DNA from: Glebionis coronaria
Lineage: Eukaryota; Streptophyta; Magnoliopsida; Asterales; Asteraceae
Length of the DNA stretch: 64,000 nt
Direction: 5' to 3'
NCBI GenBank assembly: GCA_025667525.1
Contig: CM046878.1
Span: 93,511,237 to 93,575,236, forward strand
A program made the translations under genes and the position numbers. Under the pieces are notes generated by a model. That model was not told the DNA's origin and did not search any database. It saw only the letters and a list, made by a program, of their open reading frames with translations. Shown here piece by piece: positions 34,108 through 43,834 of this stretch; position 1 is the stretch's first letter; every line of letters begins with the position of its first letter.

Positions 34108-34331
34108 GTAAAGCCCATTATTTTTGATTCGGTATCCGTTTGGTGTTCTTTTCTGAGATGTATCATGTATGTAATTATTAAGATCTTAATTGATCTATTT
34201 TTTGGACGAAAAAATTGTACACATGTTGGTATATATAATTATTGTTAAGTACTATGTTTACATAAAACGTCTTTATGTATGGATCTAATCTCTAATGGAA
34301 GAAATTTAGGATGGCATTGGGTACGAATTGT

Positions 34332-34595
34332 TCAACCCACTTGTTTCTCATTATTAAGAAAGGGTAACAAAGATAAAATACGAGCTTGTTTTATAGCAAT
34401 AGTAATTAATCCTTCTTGCTTCAAGGTCGATCTATTCATTCGTCTAGATAATATTTTTCCCTTTTCACTAATAAATCGACGTCGACTAATTAAACTAATG
34501 GTTTTACAATCAATTCGATCCCCCGATTGGATCGGGGGCAAACGCCTATGAAAAGATTTTTTGGATTTAAGAAAAGCTCACTTGGATTTATCCAT
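34332..34595 (-). pseudogene. rps18: Plastid-derived rps18 fragment (NUPT), nuclear pseudogene
   Basis: From ATG at 34595 (MDKSK) the minus strand reads as chloroplast ribosomal protein S18. Recognisable segments are [27 protein letters not shown] and [20 protein letters not shown], about 85 of the usual about 100 residues. Codon 6 is TGA instead of Arg, and two extra Arg codons (6-bp duplication CGACGT) follow SLIS. Homology ends after LNNEKQ, so the S18 C-terminal tail is missing. S18 belongs to the small subunit of plastid ribosomes. This copy is a piece of plastid DNA transferred to the nucleus and decaying. No transit peptide is present, so a functional transfer is unlikely. Confidence 0.85.
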
Positions 34596-34826
34596 GGCTG
34601 TTTTGTTATTAAGTAAAAAATCATGACGATACCTGTTTGGAAACATAACAAAATGTATTTAACCATGGTCAGGTCATTCTTATATTCTGGATTCTTGCTA
34701 AACAGAATCATTTGTTTAAGATGGTAATTGAGTTACTTTTTTTGACATAGGTTAGTATATATACAAGACTTAAAACTATATACAAGACATCGCAAAGAGA
34801 GAGGAGGTCAGAGCAGTTACTTTACC

Positions 34827-35192
34827 ATGAAATGTGGTCTTTTCATAACGCGAACCGCGTGTATCTTCCTACTGATTCCGAGCTTCGTAGGTCTGTATTT
34901 AGAAGTCTTGACAAAGTGGCAAATCATAAAGAGCTGGTTTGAAATCGCAATCAGAATAAAAGGAAAGATATGCACTCGTTGGAATGAGCTGGAAGAGAAG
35001 AGTTTAGAGATAAGGGAAAAGATGCTTCAGATCGAGAAATCGAGGTATGAATGGATGTGTGCTAACCGTGATGAAGACTTGAAAGTTGCGAAAATGAGAC
35101 TGGTAAATGAGAACATGAGGCTCGAGAATGCACGCTTGGCTTATAAACTGAAGCGTCAAAAAAAGGTTCTTAACGTTGACGAGGACAATTAA
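34827..35192 (+). CDS. Small ORF with N-terminal hydrophobic segment and charged coiled coil
   Basis: Codes for 121 residues. Positions about 9-28 are hydrophobic (ACIFLLIPSFVGLYLEVL), consistent with a membrane anchor or signal. Residues about 50-115 are strongly charged and heptad-like (REKMLQIEKSRYEWM, LVNENMRLENARLAYKLKR), predicting a coiled coil. The C-terminal part resembles the tail of plant trihelix or Myb/SANT-like proteins, but no DNA-binding domain is present. The ORF may therefore be the last exon of such a gene behind an accidental N-terminus. No splice or promoter evidence settles this. It lies between the rps18 and MYB3R fragments. Confidence 0.4.
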   Translation: MKCGLFITRTACIFLLIPSFVGLYLEVLTKWQIIKSWFEIAIRIKGKICTRWNELEEKSLEIREKMLQIEKSRYEWMCANRDEDLKVAKMRLVNENMRLENARLAYKLKRQKKVLNVDEDN

Positions 35193-35496
35193 ATGAACTC
35201 AAGTTTAGTGTTTGTGTGTTCGCTGGAAGCTTTTTGACTACTCTTTTCACTTGATAAGAATTGTTAATCCCTTTATGTCCACCTGTAATATCTTGTCATC
35301 TTTTCTTACAACTCTTTTTCTTTTTGGATCTGTGTTTTTGGTGGTGGTGGGTTTGATCGGCGGTGGTGGTTGATGTGACGGCGGTGAGTGGAGTATAATG
35401 GAAGAAGAAGATGAAGGTGGAAAGTGTAGACTAAAAAAGTAAATGAGGAAGATATATACACATCTGAAACAAAAGGAAAAAAAATGAAAGAAAATT

Positions 35497-35660
35497 GCTG
35501 AACGTTTCAAGGACCGAACAGACTTTCAGTGCTTAGAATGGGCAGCGGAAAGTTTAAAATCCAGAACTTGTTAAAGGCACATGGACAAAAGAGGAAGATT
35601 GTAGAGGCTCACACGACTAATAAAGAAATATGGGAAGTTAATTAATTGTGATCTTATCTG
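35497..35660 (+). pseudogene. MYB3R-like (three-repeat MYB) gene fragment
   Basis: AERFKDRTDFQCL (35497 onward) matches the end of the first MYB repeat of plant 3R-MYB proteins. After a frame change, KV-stop-NPELVKGTWTKEED matches the junction to the second repeat, with a TAA in place of the expected Leu codon and the first Trp of the repeat kept. A weaker continuation (KIVEAHTTNKEIW) follows in another frame. MYB3R proteins control G2/M genes; this remnant has only about 45 codons, at least two frame changes and a stop. Identification rests on my knowledge of the family. Confidence 0.65.
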
Positions 35661-36155
35661 GAAGAAATAGTCGAATAATCTTGATCTTTTAGGCACCTTT
35701 CAGAAGGTTGATATTGTGACCGAATGTGAGTGGTAAGAAACTGATCAAGAAGAAAAAGAACGCCGCAAATTACTCGGCATGGCTTGGTCCAAAAGTTCCA
35801 GATACAGCACAATTTTTTATAGTGATACTATCGTTATTATAATGTTTTGTTATTTTGAAGAACCTTATGTATACAAATTAATAAACAGTATAGAATCAAT
35901 GTAATGAAGATTGTTACATACAAAATTATCTTATATTATAGTTGTGTTAACTTTATTAGTGTTTGCATGGTTCTGTTCATATGTTGTATTGATTTTTCCT
36001 TTTCTCTATTTGTGCTCTAGTTGGTTTTTAATTTGATTAGCATTATTGACCGTCGAGAACACGTGTCTTGATCGCTTCGGTATTCAAACTTTTTTTTTTT
36101 TTGAACAGAGTATTCAAACTAATTTACATGTTATTAGGCATCTGACGTAAACGCC

Positions 36156-36395
36156 ATGTACAGTAGTGGACTCTTGTGGAGGGTTCCGGGTGGAGATGAA
36201 GGCACCTTGGAGACGCTGACAGAAAGTTGGTTGTGCAATAGGTCCAACCTATGCATCAGAAAACCAGATGACAGCGCTATTACCATCCCAGCCTTTCTAT
36301 TCTGTATATGCGTGCTTGTAGCTGTACAGCAATTTTGCGACGAAATGAGCATCATATCATATCAAAAGGCATGTAGTCTAAGGGGCGATACATAA
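36156..36395 (+). other. ORF of 79 codons, unknown, possible gene fragment
   Basis: Encodes a short protein with a hydrophobic segment near residues 43-57 (ITIPAFLFCICVLVAVQQ). No family was recognised. Codon texture is better than in surrounding AT-rich DNA, and it lies among gene fragments, so it may be an exon remnant. Confidence 0.25.
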
Positions 36396-36486
36396 ATTGT
36401 ATCAAAGCAACAGCTACTATATGGGTTAAATGTCATTATTTTTTCAAGTATCTTAAACTTTATAAACATTTCTTTTTGAAGAATTT

Positions 36487-36762
36487 GGACTCTATAACAG
36501 AAAAGTTGTGCAAAAAAGAAAGAGAAAAGAAGCTTTACAAAAGCTAAGGCCAAAGCTCTTTGGAAGATTTCCCACTCTCAAATTGAGATGTGGGTACAAA
36601 ACGTTGTCATTTATAAACGGTTTATCAGGATACAACCAAAAGCGATTGGCCGAGGAATGCATATTAGACCATCCTTTTGTTGCGGCACGCTCCTCATATT
36701 TACGGATTTACAGGGGCCTCAAGCCCTACATAGTTGACGACAATGACAAAGTCTTAAAGTAG
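36487..36762 (+). other. ORF of about 85 codons, unknown, possible terminal exon
   Basis: A basic start (QKRKRKEALQKLRPKLFGRF) is followed by a compact globular-looking end (GLSGYNQKRLAEECILDH, YLRIYRGLKPYIVDDND) and a stop at 36762. The ATG is at 36508, but the open frame could begin at a splice acceptor (TATAACAG) near 36498. I do not recognise it. Composition suggests real coding ancestry. Confidence 0.3.
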
Positions 36763-36915
36763 TCTAATGGCTCCTTTTCACTAGGGATTTTCAACGTTTA
36801 TTATTATTATAATAATATTACCTTTATTTACATAATATTAGTACTTGATTACAAGTTGGATCACTGAATCATCTTAAGTCATTCCATCATCCTGGTGGGA
36901 TCACGGATCATGGGA

Positions 36916-37083
36916 TCGACCATCAGGTCAACTCGATCGAGTCTCTAGGTGACAGGTTCGACCACTGGGTCAATATTGTCGAGTCACCAGATAACGGGTT
37001 CGACCACCGGCTCGAGTCACTAGTTTACTGATTTGACCACCTCGTTAACCCGCTCGAGTCACCGAGTTACCGGTTCAACCACC
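36916..37083. repeat. Short minisatellite, about 42-bp unit, four copies
   Basis: Units run GTTCGACCACTGGGTCAA...GTCGAGTCACC...ACGG. Four diverged copies are present, one shortened to 33 bp. GGTTCGACCACC and CTCGAGTCAC are the conserved parts. Confidence 0.75.
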
Positions 37084-37579
37084 TAATTAATTTGTATATC
37101 TTTAACTATTTACAGTTAAACTATTTTCGTAGTTATACACGAGTCACGTCTAGTATAAAAAATGGGTCGATCATTTATAATGAAAAGAACTAAAGAATAA
37201 ATTCAATTACCATTAGAACAACCATAAGTGGATCAAATAAGTGATCCATTCTCCCTATCGAATTTGCCAAAAGAGTGAAATTCAAAAGGAGACTACCAAT
37301 AACCGAACCAACCAAGATTTAGAAGAGTTTTACATTTTAATTCATTCACGTTGTTAATTGTCCTTCCCTATGTTTGTAATCTCATTCAATCTAGCTTTTT
37401 ATCTATTGTATGAACTGAATTCTTCTAATTGTATTTTATAACCATGGTTTTCGGTATATTTCGGCAACTAATCCAAGGAGTTTGAATCGACCGATAACAT
37501 ACCCAAACCAAGTTTGGTGTGGTTATTTGAGGGTTGCTTGCACCTACCAAGAACTGAATTTGAGACTTTACTCATCTTA

Positions 37580-39350
37580 GAGGGCAGGGAACCATGGCGC
37601 TGTGGGTGCCAAACCCACGGCGCGAGTCGCGTGGCCACTCCCCAAACCCATAAAACCCACGGCGTGGGGCTTCTGCGTGAACCAACTCACGGGGCGTGAG
37701 TCTAGTTTTTTAAAAAAAAAAAAAAAATTTGAAAATTTTTTAAATCAAACGGCTAGTAGCCGTTATTTTTGAAAAAAAATGTTTTTTTTTTTGTTTTTAA
37801 TGCCCAACAGCTTGTTTTTTTTTTTTTTTAAATAAATTTTTTTATATTAAATGCCCAACGGCTAGTTTTAAAAAAATAATTTTTTTTTTTCAATTTTAAT
37901 CTCTATATATACTACATTTCCTATATCATTTTTTACACACACACAAATCATTCTCTCCTTTATCATTCTCTCATTCACAAACACAAACACAATGACCGGC
38001 GAAAATTGGTTCGGATTCACCCACCTCCTTCAATCCAACATGGGTGGCGGTGACGGAACTACGTCCAATCCACAATTCCTCGGATTTCCTACCCACGGTC
38101 CGATGACTCCCGAAGATCAAGCTTTTATACAAAATCAACAAGAAGAATATCAAGCCTATACCACCCAAAGACGCCTATCACTCCAATCTCCACCACCCGA
38201 AACCGAACCAACAAAAAAAAGCAGAAAGAAAAACCCCGCAAAAAAATCAAAAGAACCTGTTCCGAATGAAGGTCTTGGTCGGTGGACCAAGGACGAAGAA
38301 GTCGTGCTTGCCGAGTGTTACATCGCGACATCCGAAGATCCGAAAGTTGGGCGTCACCAAAAAAGAGACACTCTTTGGATTCGGATTACCCGGGTGTTTA
38401 ACGAAAGAAATCATCAAGAACGTACCAAAGACATGCTTACGGGTAAGTGAAATCCGATGCATCATAATATTATGAAGTGGAACGCCATCTACAAGAAATG
38501 TCATCGGAACAAAAAAAGTGTCGAAAGCGAGGTTGATGTGATTGAACGGGCTCAGGCCATTTACGCGGACGAGAATAGAAATACCACGTTTAATCACGAA
38601 AAGGCATGGAATGTTTTGAGGAAGTCCCCGAAATGGGACGCACCCGAGGTTGCCCCGGTTGATGACCGAGAACGAGGAAGGCGGTTTGTTTTCGATGCCT
38701 ATGAACACGTACGAACTTTTCCAACGCGATCAACGACCCCGCCCCGCGGGTAAAGAACGGCCGGGAAAAAAAGTCGTTCCGAAACATCGGGGAGTACCGG
38801 AGGAAGTAACTCGTCTCGATTTGAAGACGCGGTTACCTATGACCTTCGTCTCCGTCGTGAAGCCTCGCAAAAAGCGTATACGGCTTCGCAACGCAAAGAC
38901 GACACGATTGTCGAATTAGAGGAGTTGAAATTTCTCGACTATGACACCTCTAAAATGGATCCCGAATCGGCCGCGTTTATAAATTTTAAAAAAGAAGAAA
39001 TCAAGGCTCGTCTACGCGCAAAAATGCCGAATACCAATCAATACCGCGACGTTGAAGATTCCGAAGACTCCTCCAACTAGTAGTTTTTTTCGTATTTTTT
39101 TTCGTAATTTTTTCGTTTTTTTTTATTCGAAGTTGTATTTTTCTATTTTTTTAGGATTGTAATATTTATTTTTATTTATGAAATGAATTAATTTAATTTG
39201 AAAATGTGAGAAATAAAAAAAAAGTGGGACTCACAAAAGGGAGTCACTTGGAGTGATGACTCCCCTGATTTTTCCAAGTGAGTGAGTGAGTGGGTTTCAC
39301 TGACGTGGCACCCAAAACACCCTCACTTGGAGTGATGACTCCCTGCCCTC
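37580..39350 (+). mobile_element. PIF/Harbinger-type element carrying only ORF1
   Basis: TIRs GAGGGCAGGGA (37580) and TCCCTGCCCTC (ending 39350) are perfect inverse copies. TTA stands on both sides (37577-37579 and 39351-39353), the 3-bp target duplication typical of PIF/Harbinger. Further inside, GGGTGCC recurs in inverted position. It contains one gene of the Myb/SANT-like ORF1 type and no DDE transposase, so it is non-autonomous. Confidence 0.88.
37992..39080 (+). pseudogene. Harbinger ORF1-type Myb/SANT-like protein with two in-frame stops
   Basis: A single frame runs from ATG 37992 to TAG 39078-39080 (362 codons), interrupted only by TGA at 38448-38450 and TAA at 38751-38753. A Myb/SANT-like domain (GRWTKDEEVVLAECYIATS, DTLWIRITRVFNE) occupies about residues 94-150. 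The first stop falls where related proteins have Trp after MLTGK. The C-terminal part (IYADENRNTTFNHEKAW, then a Ser/Gly-rich linker and a charged helix KKEEIKARLRAKM) resembles the NAM-associated C-terminal domain. Such proteins partner the Harbinger transposase in binding TIRs. Related plant proteins are often annotated by mistake as glutathione S-transferase T3-like. Confidence 0.82.
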
Positions 39351-39353
39351 TTA

Positions 39354-40019
39354 GAGTGATAGTCAGAAGCTTTTTTTCCAGTAGGCTACTATAAGTGATT
39401 TGTATGAACCGAATCTTAGTATTAGTCGATGTAATACCTTTTTCGTTTGTTGCAAGCTTCTTTGTGTTTGTTCATAGCATTTCAAGCATCATTTTTTTTG
39501 TTACTTATTGGTTTTGGGCAATGAATTGTATTATGAAGTCACATGTAAATCTTGTTTCTTTTAATTTATTCTGTATATATTTGAGTTTCTTTTTTCTTTT
39601 CGTTCATTAATGAAGAATATGAGAATAGTTTTTGAGATAATGACGGAAATAGGAACACAATGGATTTTTTTATTTTAGTGTAAATTCGTGTAAAAAACTT
39701 TAAGTTTCGTGAACTGCACATGGTTCATGAAACAAATGTGCATAATAATGTTTATTTTTTGTTTATGAACCAGGACATTGTTTAGTCCAGGTTCTTTAAT
39801 GTTTTTCTCGATCTTATGACAATTTGGGAGAAGAACTAGAGATACACCGGCTGAAGATTCAAGACAAATAAAGAATCACAAATATAAACTTTATTAATTC
39901 AAAGATTATAGAAATAATTACAAGATTGGAAAATGAGTTACAAAAGAAGAATGATCAAAAAAAATTTACCACTTAGAGTATCTAAAACTAATATAAGGTG
40001 CTAAAGTTAGTTCAGGTGT
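39354..40019. other. Intergenic sequence
   Basis: AT-rich with no recognised gene. A 71-codon hydrophobic ORF (39395-39610) has low-complexity composition and no family. Confidence 0.45.
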
Positions 40020-40022
40020 TTA

Positions 40023-40641
40023 TTGGAGAATGTCGCATGCATCTCACGTGACGAGCTTAAAAGTTTGGCACATGCACCTCATTTGAAAAACGCAAAAACT
40101 ATTCAACGAGGAACAAGGTTTAGTGTGGGAAATGGGCGTAGAACTCTATTTTGGGACCATTGTTGGGCAATCAAGACCCCACTTTCCGAGATGGCTATTT
40201 CTCCAATCCCTATTGAATATTAAGATAGAACGGTTGAAGAATATTGGAGCTTAAATAGAGGTGAAAATGGTGACTGGAAATGGGAGGAGTTATCTACATG
40301 TCTCTCCAGTGAAATGCTTAAGATGATTTCATCACATTCTATGAACCCCTAGTTGTGAATATGAAGACTCCATGTATTGGGGTGGGTCGAGTATTGGTAA
40401 GTTTTCGGTTAAATCAACCATAAACATAAATCGAAATGAAGTTGATGTGCAACATGATAGAAAATGGGATCTAGTGTGGAGAGCTCCTGTCTCTAAATGC
40501 ATTATAATGTTTATGTGGCTGGTCCTTCATGACCGTCTTCTCTCAAATGTTCAACGAGTTTCAAGAAGATTAACGAACGATCCTCGGTGCACAAGATGCG
40601 GGGCAAATGAAGTATCCCTTGATCACATTCTACGTAGATGA
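40023..40641 (+). pseudogene. LINE ORF2 fragment: pre-zf-RVT and zf-RVT region
   Basis: First part: VGNGRRTLFWDHCWAIKTPL, a conserved LINE segment after RT. Then comes a stop at about 40221. The zf-RVT domain in the 40372-40641 segment reads DLVWRAPVSKCIIMFMWLVL and CTRCGANEVSLDHIL. Several stops interrupt it. Confidence 0.8.
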
Positions 40642-40988
40642 CCATTATCATTTATCATTTAGAACAAATTAAGGTATCAACCGCCTAACTCTCCTTTTTG
40701 GACCATCCCTTTATGTAAATGGATCATTGAGAATTTGGAAACTAGTCATCTAGACATCGAAAACAGGAGGCCAATGATGTTTTCTATCACTATATGGTGG
40801 TTGTGGAAGTGGCGGAATGTCAAAATATTTGGTCGTGATGAGGAAATACCAACTAATCCGGTTGATTTTTTTATACACAAAATTTAAAGAGATGCACAGT
40901 GCTATAGAAAGAGACAAGTTGAAGAATCAGAGTATGCGTAAGGAAAAAAGAAGAAATTCTTATTTCTTGGGTCACACCGCGAGCAAGT

Positions 40989-41483
40989 TGGGTTCTCTTG
41001 AACACTGATGGAGCCTCAAGAGGCAATCCGAGGGAAGCAGGTGGTGGTGAAATTTTGCAAGATGCACACTGAAAATTCATTCGCGCCTTCACTCAAAACT
41101 ATGGTTTTTGTACGGTGACGAGGTAAAAAATTATAGCTCTTCTACGGGGTATTCTTATGGCTAGAGACGCGGGCATAAAAAAGCTTATGATTAAGGTGGA
41201 CTCTCAAGTCGTGGTTCAATTAATGGTCGGAGAGACTATTCTCTACAGCCCTGCATTCATTATTGTGCATAAATGGCGTGAGTTATTGAGACGCTCGGAT
41301 TGGGAAGTTAAACTTGAACATTGTTATCGAGAAGCTAATAGGACTGCAGATTGGTTGGCAAACTATGGATGCGAGCAACGAGAACGAGAGTGTATGTTTG
41401 ACTCTGCGCCTTCCAACTTTGGGTCTATCCTTATTGACGATGTTAAAGGTGTTGACTGGCAACGTTATGTAAACTATAGCTAA
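40989..41483 (+). pseudogene. LINE RNase H domain (RVT_3 type)
   Basis: Starts NTDGASRGNPREAGGG, containing the first catalytic Asp, and continues after internal stops with GIKKLMIKVDSQVVVQLM (second acidic residue region) and HCYREANRTADWLANYG. The open stretch 41157-41483 is intact; the upstream part has at least two stops. This is the plant LINE RNase H domain that degrades RNA in RNA/DNA hybrids. Confidence 0.85.
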
Positions 41484-41566
41484 TTTTGTGGGGATAACCC
41501 CTCTAATGCACCAAAAAAAGAAGTTATTTTACATGAACTTACACTAATGTCGTAACAAAAACAAAG

Positions 41567-42205
41567 TGTTATGAATCTTTCTAGTTAAAGAGAAAGGTAA
41601 AGTACAACTCTCTACTATTCAAATATATGTGTATAGATATAAGTTATACCTTTATGAATAATATACATAACTCCTCTCAAAATATTATGAGCAATTTAAA
41701 TATTTTGCACGCTTAGAATTTAACTACTTACAAACTTTATTATCAAAGTTAAACACTCTAATATAAAGCGGTGAAACAAAGTTTTTTTTAGGATCATTTA
41801 ATAAATAAGGATTTTAAAACTCCAACATTGAAGTTTCTTTTAAGATCTCCTTCAAAAGAAAACCACTATCTTTATTTTTTGGTATATGCTATTAATCCTC
41901 GCCGCCGCCGCCCCCCTCCCTCCCAAAAAAAAAAAGAAAAAAAAACTAACCAGGGAAAAAGAATTTCAGCTTATGAACCATGCACTCGAATATTTTCCAC
42001 CAATAGATGACCTCGTGAATAAATTAGTGAATCTAAACATTGTTCTATCACATCTCTAATTTGTCTTTTGTGTCAGTGTATTAACTTACAATTGATATCC
42101 CAAATGAAGGGATACTACTACGTTTATAGAACAGTAAGATACGCTAAACACACATCAAGAATATGAAGTTTACAAATATAAACCATATACTGTATCAGAC
42201 TAACA
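41567..42205 (-). repeat. 3' LTR of the Copia element (639 bp)
   Basis: In the minus sense it begins TGTTAGTCTGATACAG right after the purine tract TTGCGGGGGGA and ends TTCATAACA at 41567. The left boundary is inferred from the TGTTA...TAACA terminal pairing. A C/A-rich low-complexity patch (41898-41945) lies inside. Confidence 0.65.
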
Positions 42206-42239
42206 TCCCCCCGCAAGCGAAAGGGAGGTGGACCGAGAC

Positions 42240-42960
42240 GTAGCTTGGCACGGAAAAACTAAAATTGAGGTCGTGGAAGACTCTATGTAAATATGTCAGC
42301 CACCTGAAGATTAGTGGGAAAAAATCAAGTATAAAGTTTACCAGACAACACCAGCTCCCTGATAAAATGGTAGTCCAGATCAATGTGTTTGGCATGTTTA
42401 TGAGCAATCGAGTTTTGAGAGAGAAAGAGAGCACTACGATTGTCACAAAGTAAAGTGGGATGATCAGGTGGTAAGGCATGTAACTCACGAAGCAGATGAG
42501 TAAGCCAAACAATTTCAGCCGCAGTGTTGGCCATAGCTCGATATTCTGATTCACAGCTTGAGCGAGAGATGGTGGGTTGCTTTTTAGCGCTCCAGGATAC
42601 AAGATTGTTTCCTAGAAAGATTGAGTAACCATATGTGGATCGACGAGTCTTAATGCACCGAGCCCAATCAGCATCAGAGTAGCCTATGATGGTTGTACGA
42701 GACGGTTTGGAGAACATGAGACCATAGGCTAAGGTGCCTTTGACATACAGAAGAATTCTTTTTACTTGTTGCATGTGAGTGGTAGTCGGAGATTGAAGAA
42801 ACTGACTTACTTGATTTACAGCATAAGAGATGTCGAGCCTCGTAATGGTTAAATATGGAAGTGTCCCAACCAAATACCGATACGAAGTAGGATCGGCATA
42901 CTTGTCACCGTGTGTTGAGGACTTCGTTTGCGGCCAAAGGCGTATGAACTGGTTTTGCAT
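42240..42960 (-). pseudogene. Copia RNase H domain
   Basis: Reads DPTSYRYLVGTLPYLTITRL, IGYSDADWARCIKTRRST, WSAKKQPTISRSSCESEYRA and HIDLDYHFIRELVLSGKL, the typical Copia RNase H and C-terminus. The 42325-42960 stretch is open, with a stop (42325-42327) just before the C-terminal tail. It is separated by a frame change from the RT upstream. Confidence 0.88.
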
Positions 42961-43003
42961 TCAAGAGATCAGCACAGTTAAGTATACCATGTGCATACTT
43001 GGA

Positions 43004-43702
43004 TTAACTGAGAAACAACCCTCCTAAGGTACGAGTAGCTTCAAGTCGGAGAAAGTAGTTGAGCTCTCCAAGATCCTTAATAGCAAACTCATGATGTAAT
43101 CTGCAGATAAATGAGATCATGATGTGATCTTGATTCCCGGTCAAAATTAGGTCATCAACATATACAAGTAAATACATGATGCATGATTCACGTATGAAGA
43201 CAAATAGGGATGGATCAGTGCGACTGCATGTAAACCCGTTCTTTAGGAGAAAAGAACTAAGGTGTTGGAACCATGCTCGTGGGGCTTGTTTGAGACAGTA
43301 GATGGCCTTGTTCAGTCGACAAACATGATTAGGGAAGCGAGAATCAATAAATCCAGGAGGTTGTTCCATATATATGCTTTCAGTTAGATGGTCATGGAGG
43401 AACGCATTATTAATATCTAGTTGATGTAGTTTCTAACCATATATGACAGCTAGTGAAAGCACCACTCGAAAAGTAGTGGCTTTTACTACCGGACTGAAGG
43501 TATGCGAATAATCGAGGCCATGAATCTGACTAAACACTTGAGCCACAAGCCGAGCTTTGTAGCGCTCAATAGCTCCATTCGAATAGTATTTTGTGCGAAA
43601 TAGCCACTTAGAACTAACGACATTTTGATTTACCGGTCGAGGAACTAACGTCCATGTGTTATTGTTATGAAGCGCACTCATTTCTTTATGCATTGCCTCC
43701 AT
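43004..43702 (-). pseudogene. Copia reverse transcriptase (RVT_2)
   Basis: Two open parts are divided by a TAG at about 43433-43435. The first has WTLVPRPVNQNVVSSKWLFR and YKARLVAQVFSQIHGLDY. The second has VCRLNKAIYCLKQAPRAWF and the intact catalytic motif MYLLVYVDDLILTG. The LDINNAFLH block straddles the stop. Confidence 0.9.
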
Positions 43703-43834
43703 CCAATGAGCATGTTTGGCAGCCGATTTAAAACCTCTAGGATCACGAGAGTCAAATAATGCAGCACAAAGAGCATTATGTTCGATATAAGCAAGATCAG
43801 CCTTGTGTTTTGGTTTAAAAATACCAGCTTTTGA

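Larger units (their letters stand above)
40020..41520 (+). mobile_element. 5'-truncated LINE, 3' end only
   Basis: Contains the C-terminal part of a plant LINE ORF2 (zf-RVT, then RNase H) and ends in ACCAAAAAAAG (A7 at 41513-41519). It is a different subfamily from the LINE at 10020-14343, which lacks RNase H. RT and endonuclease are absent, as in typical truncated insertions. Confidence 0.85.

Noticed and set aside
34332..34541. Functional nuclear transfer of rps18
   Set aside because: TGA at codon 6, a duplication inside the frame, a missing C-terminus and no transit peptide argue for a decaying insertion.
37992..38919. Two frameshifts in the Harbinger ORF1 suggested by overlapping ORFs
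   Set aside because: Reading codon by codon, one frame continues from 37992 to 39080 with only two stops; the ORF at 38650-38919 is a shadow frame.
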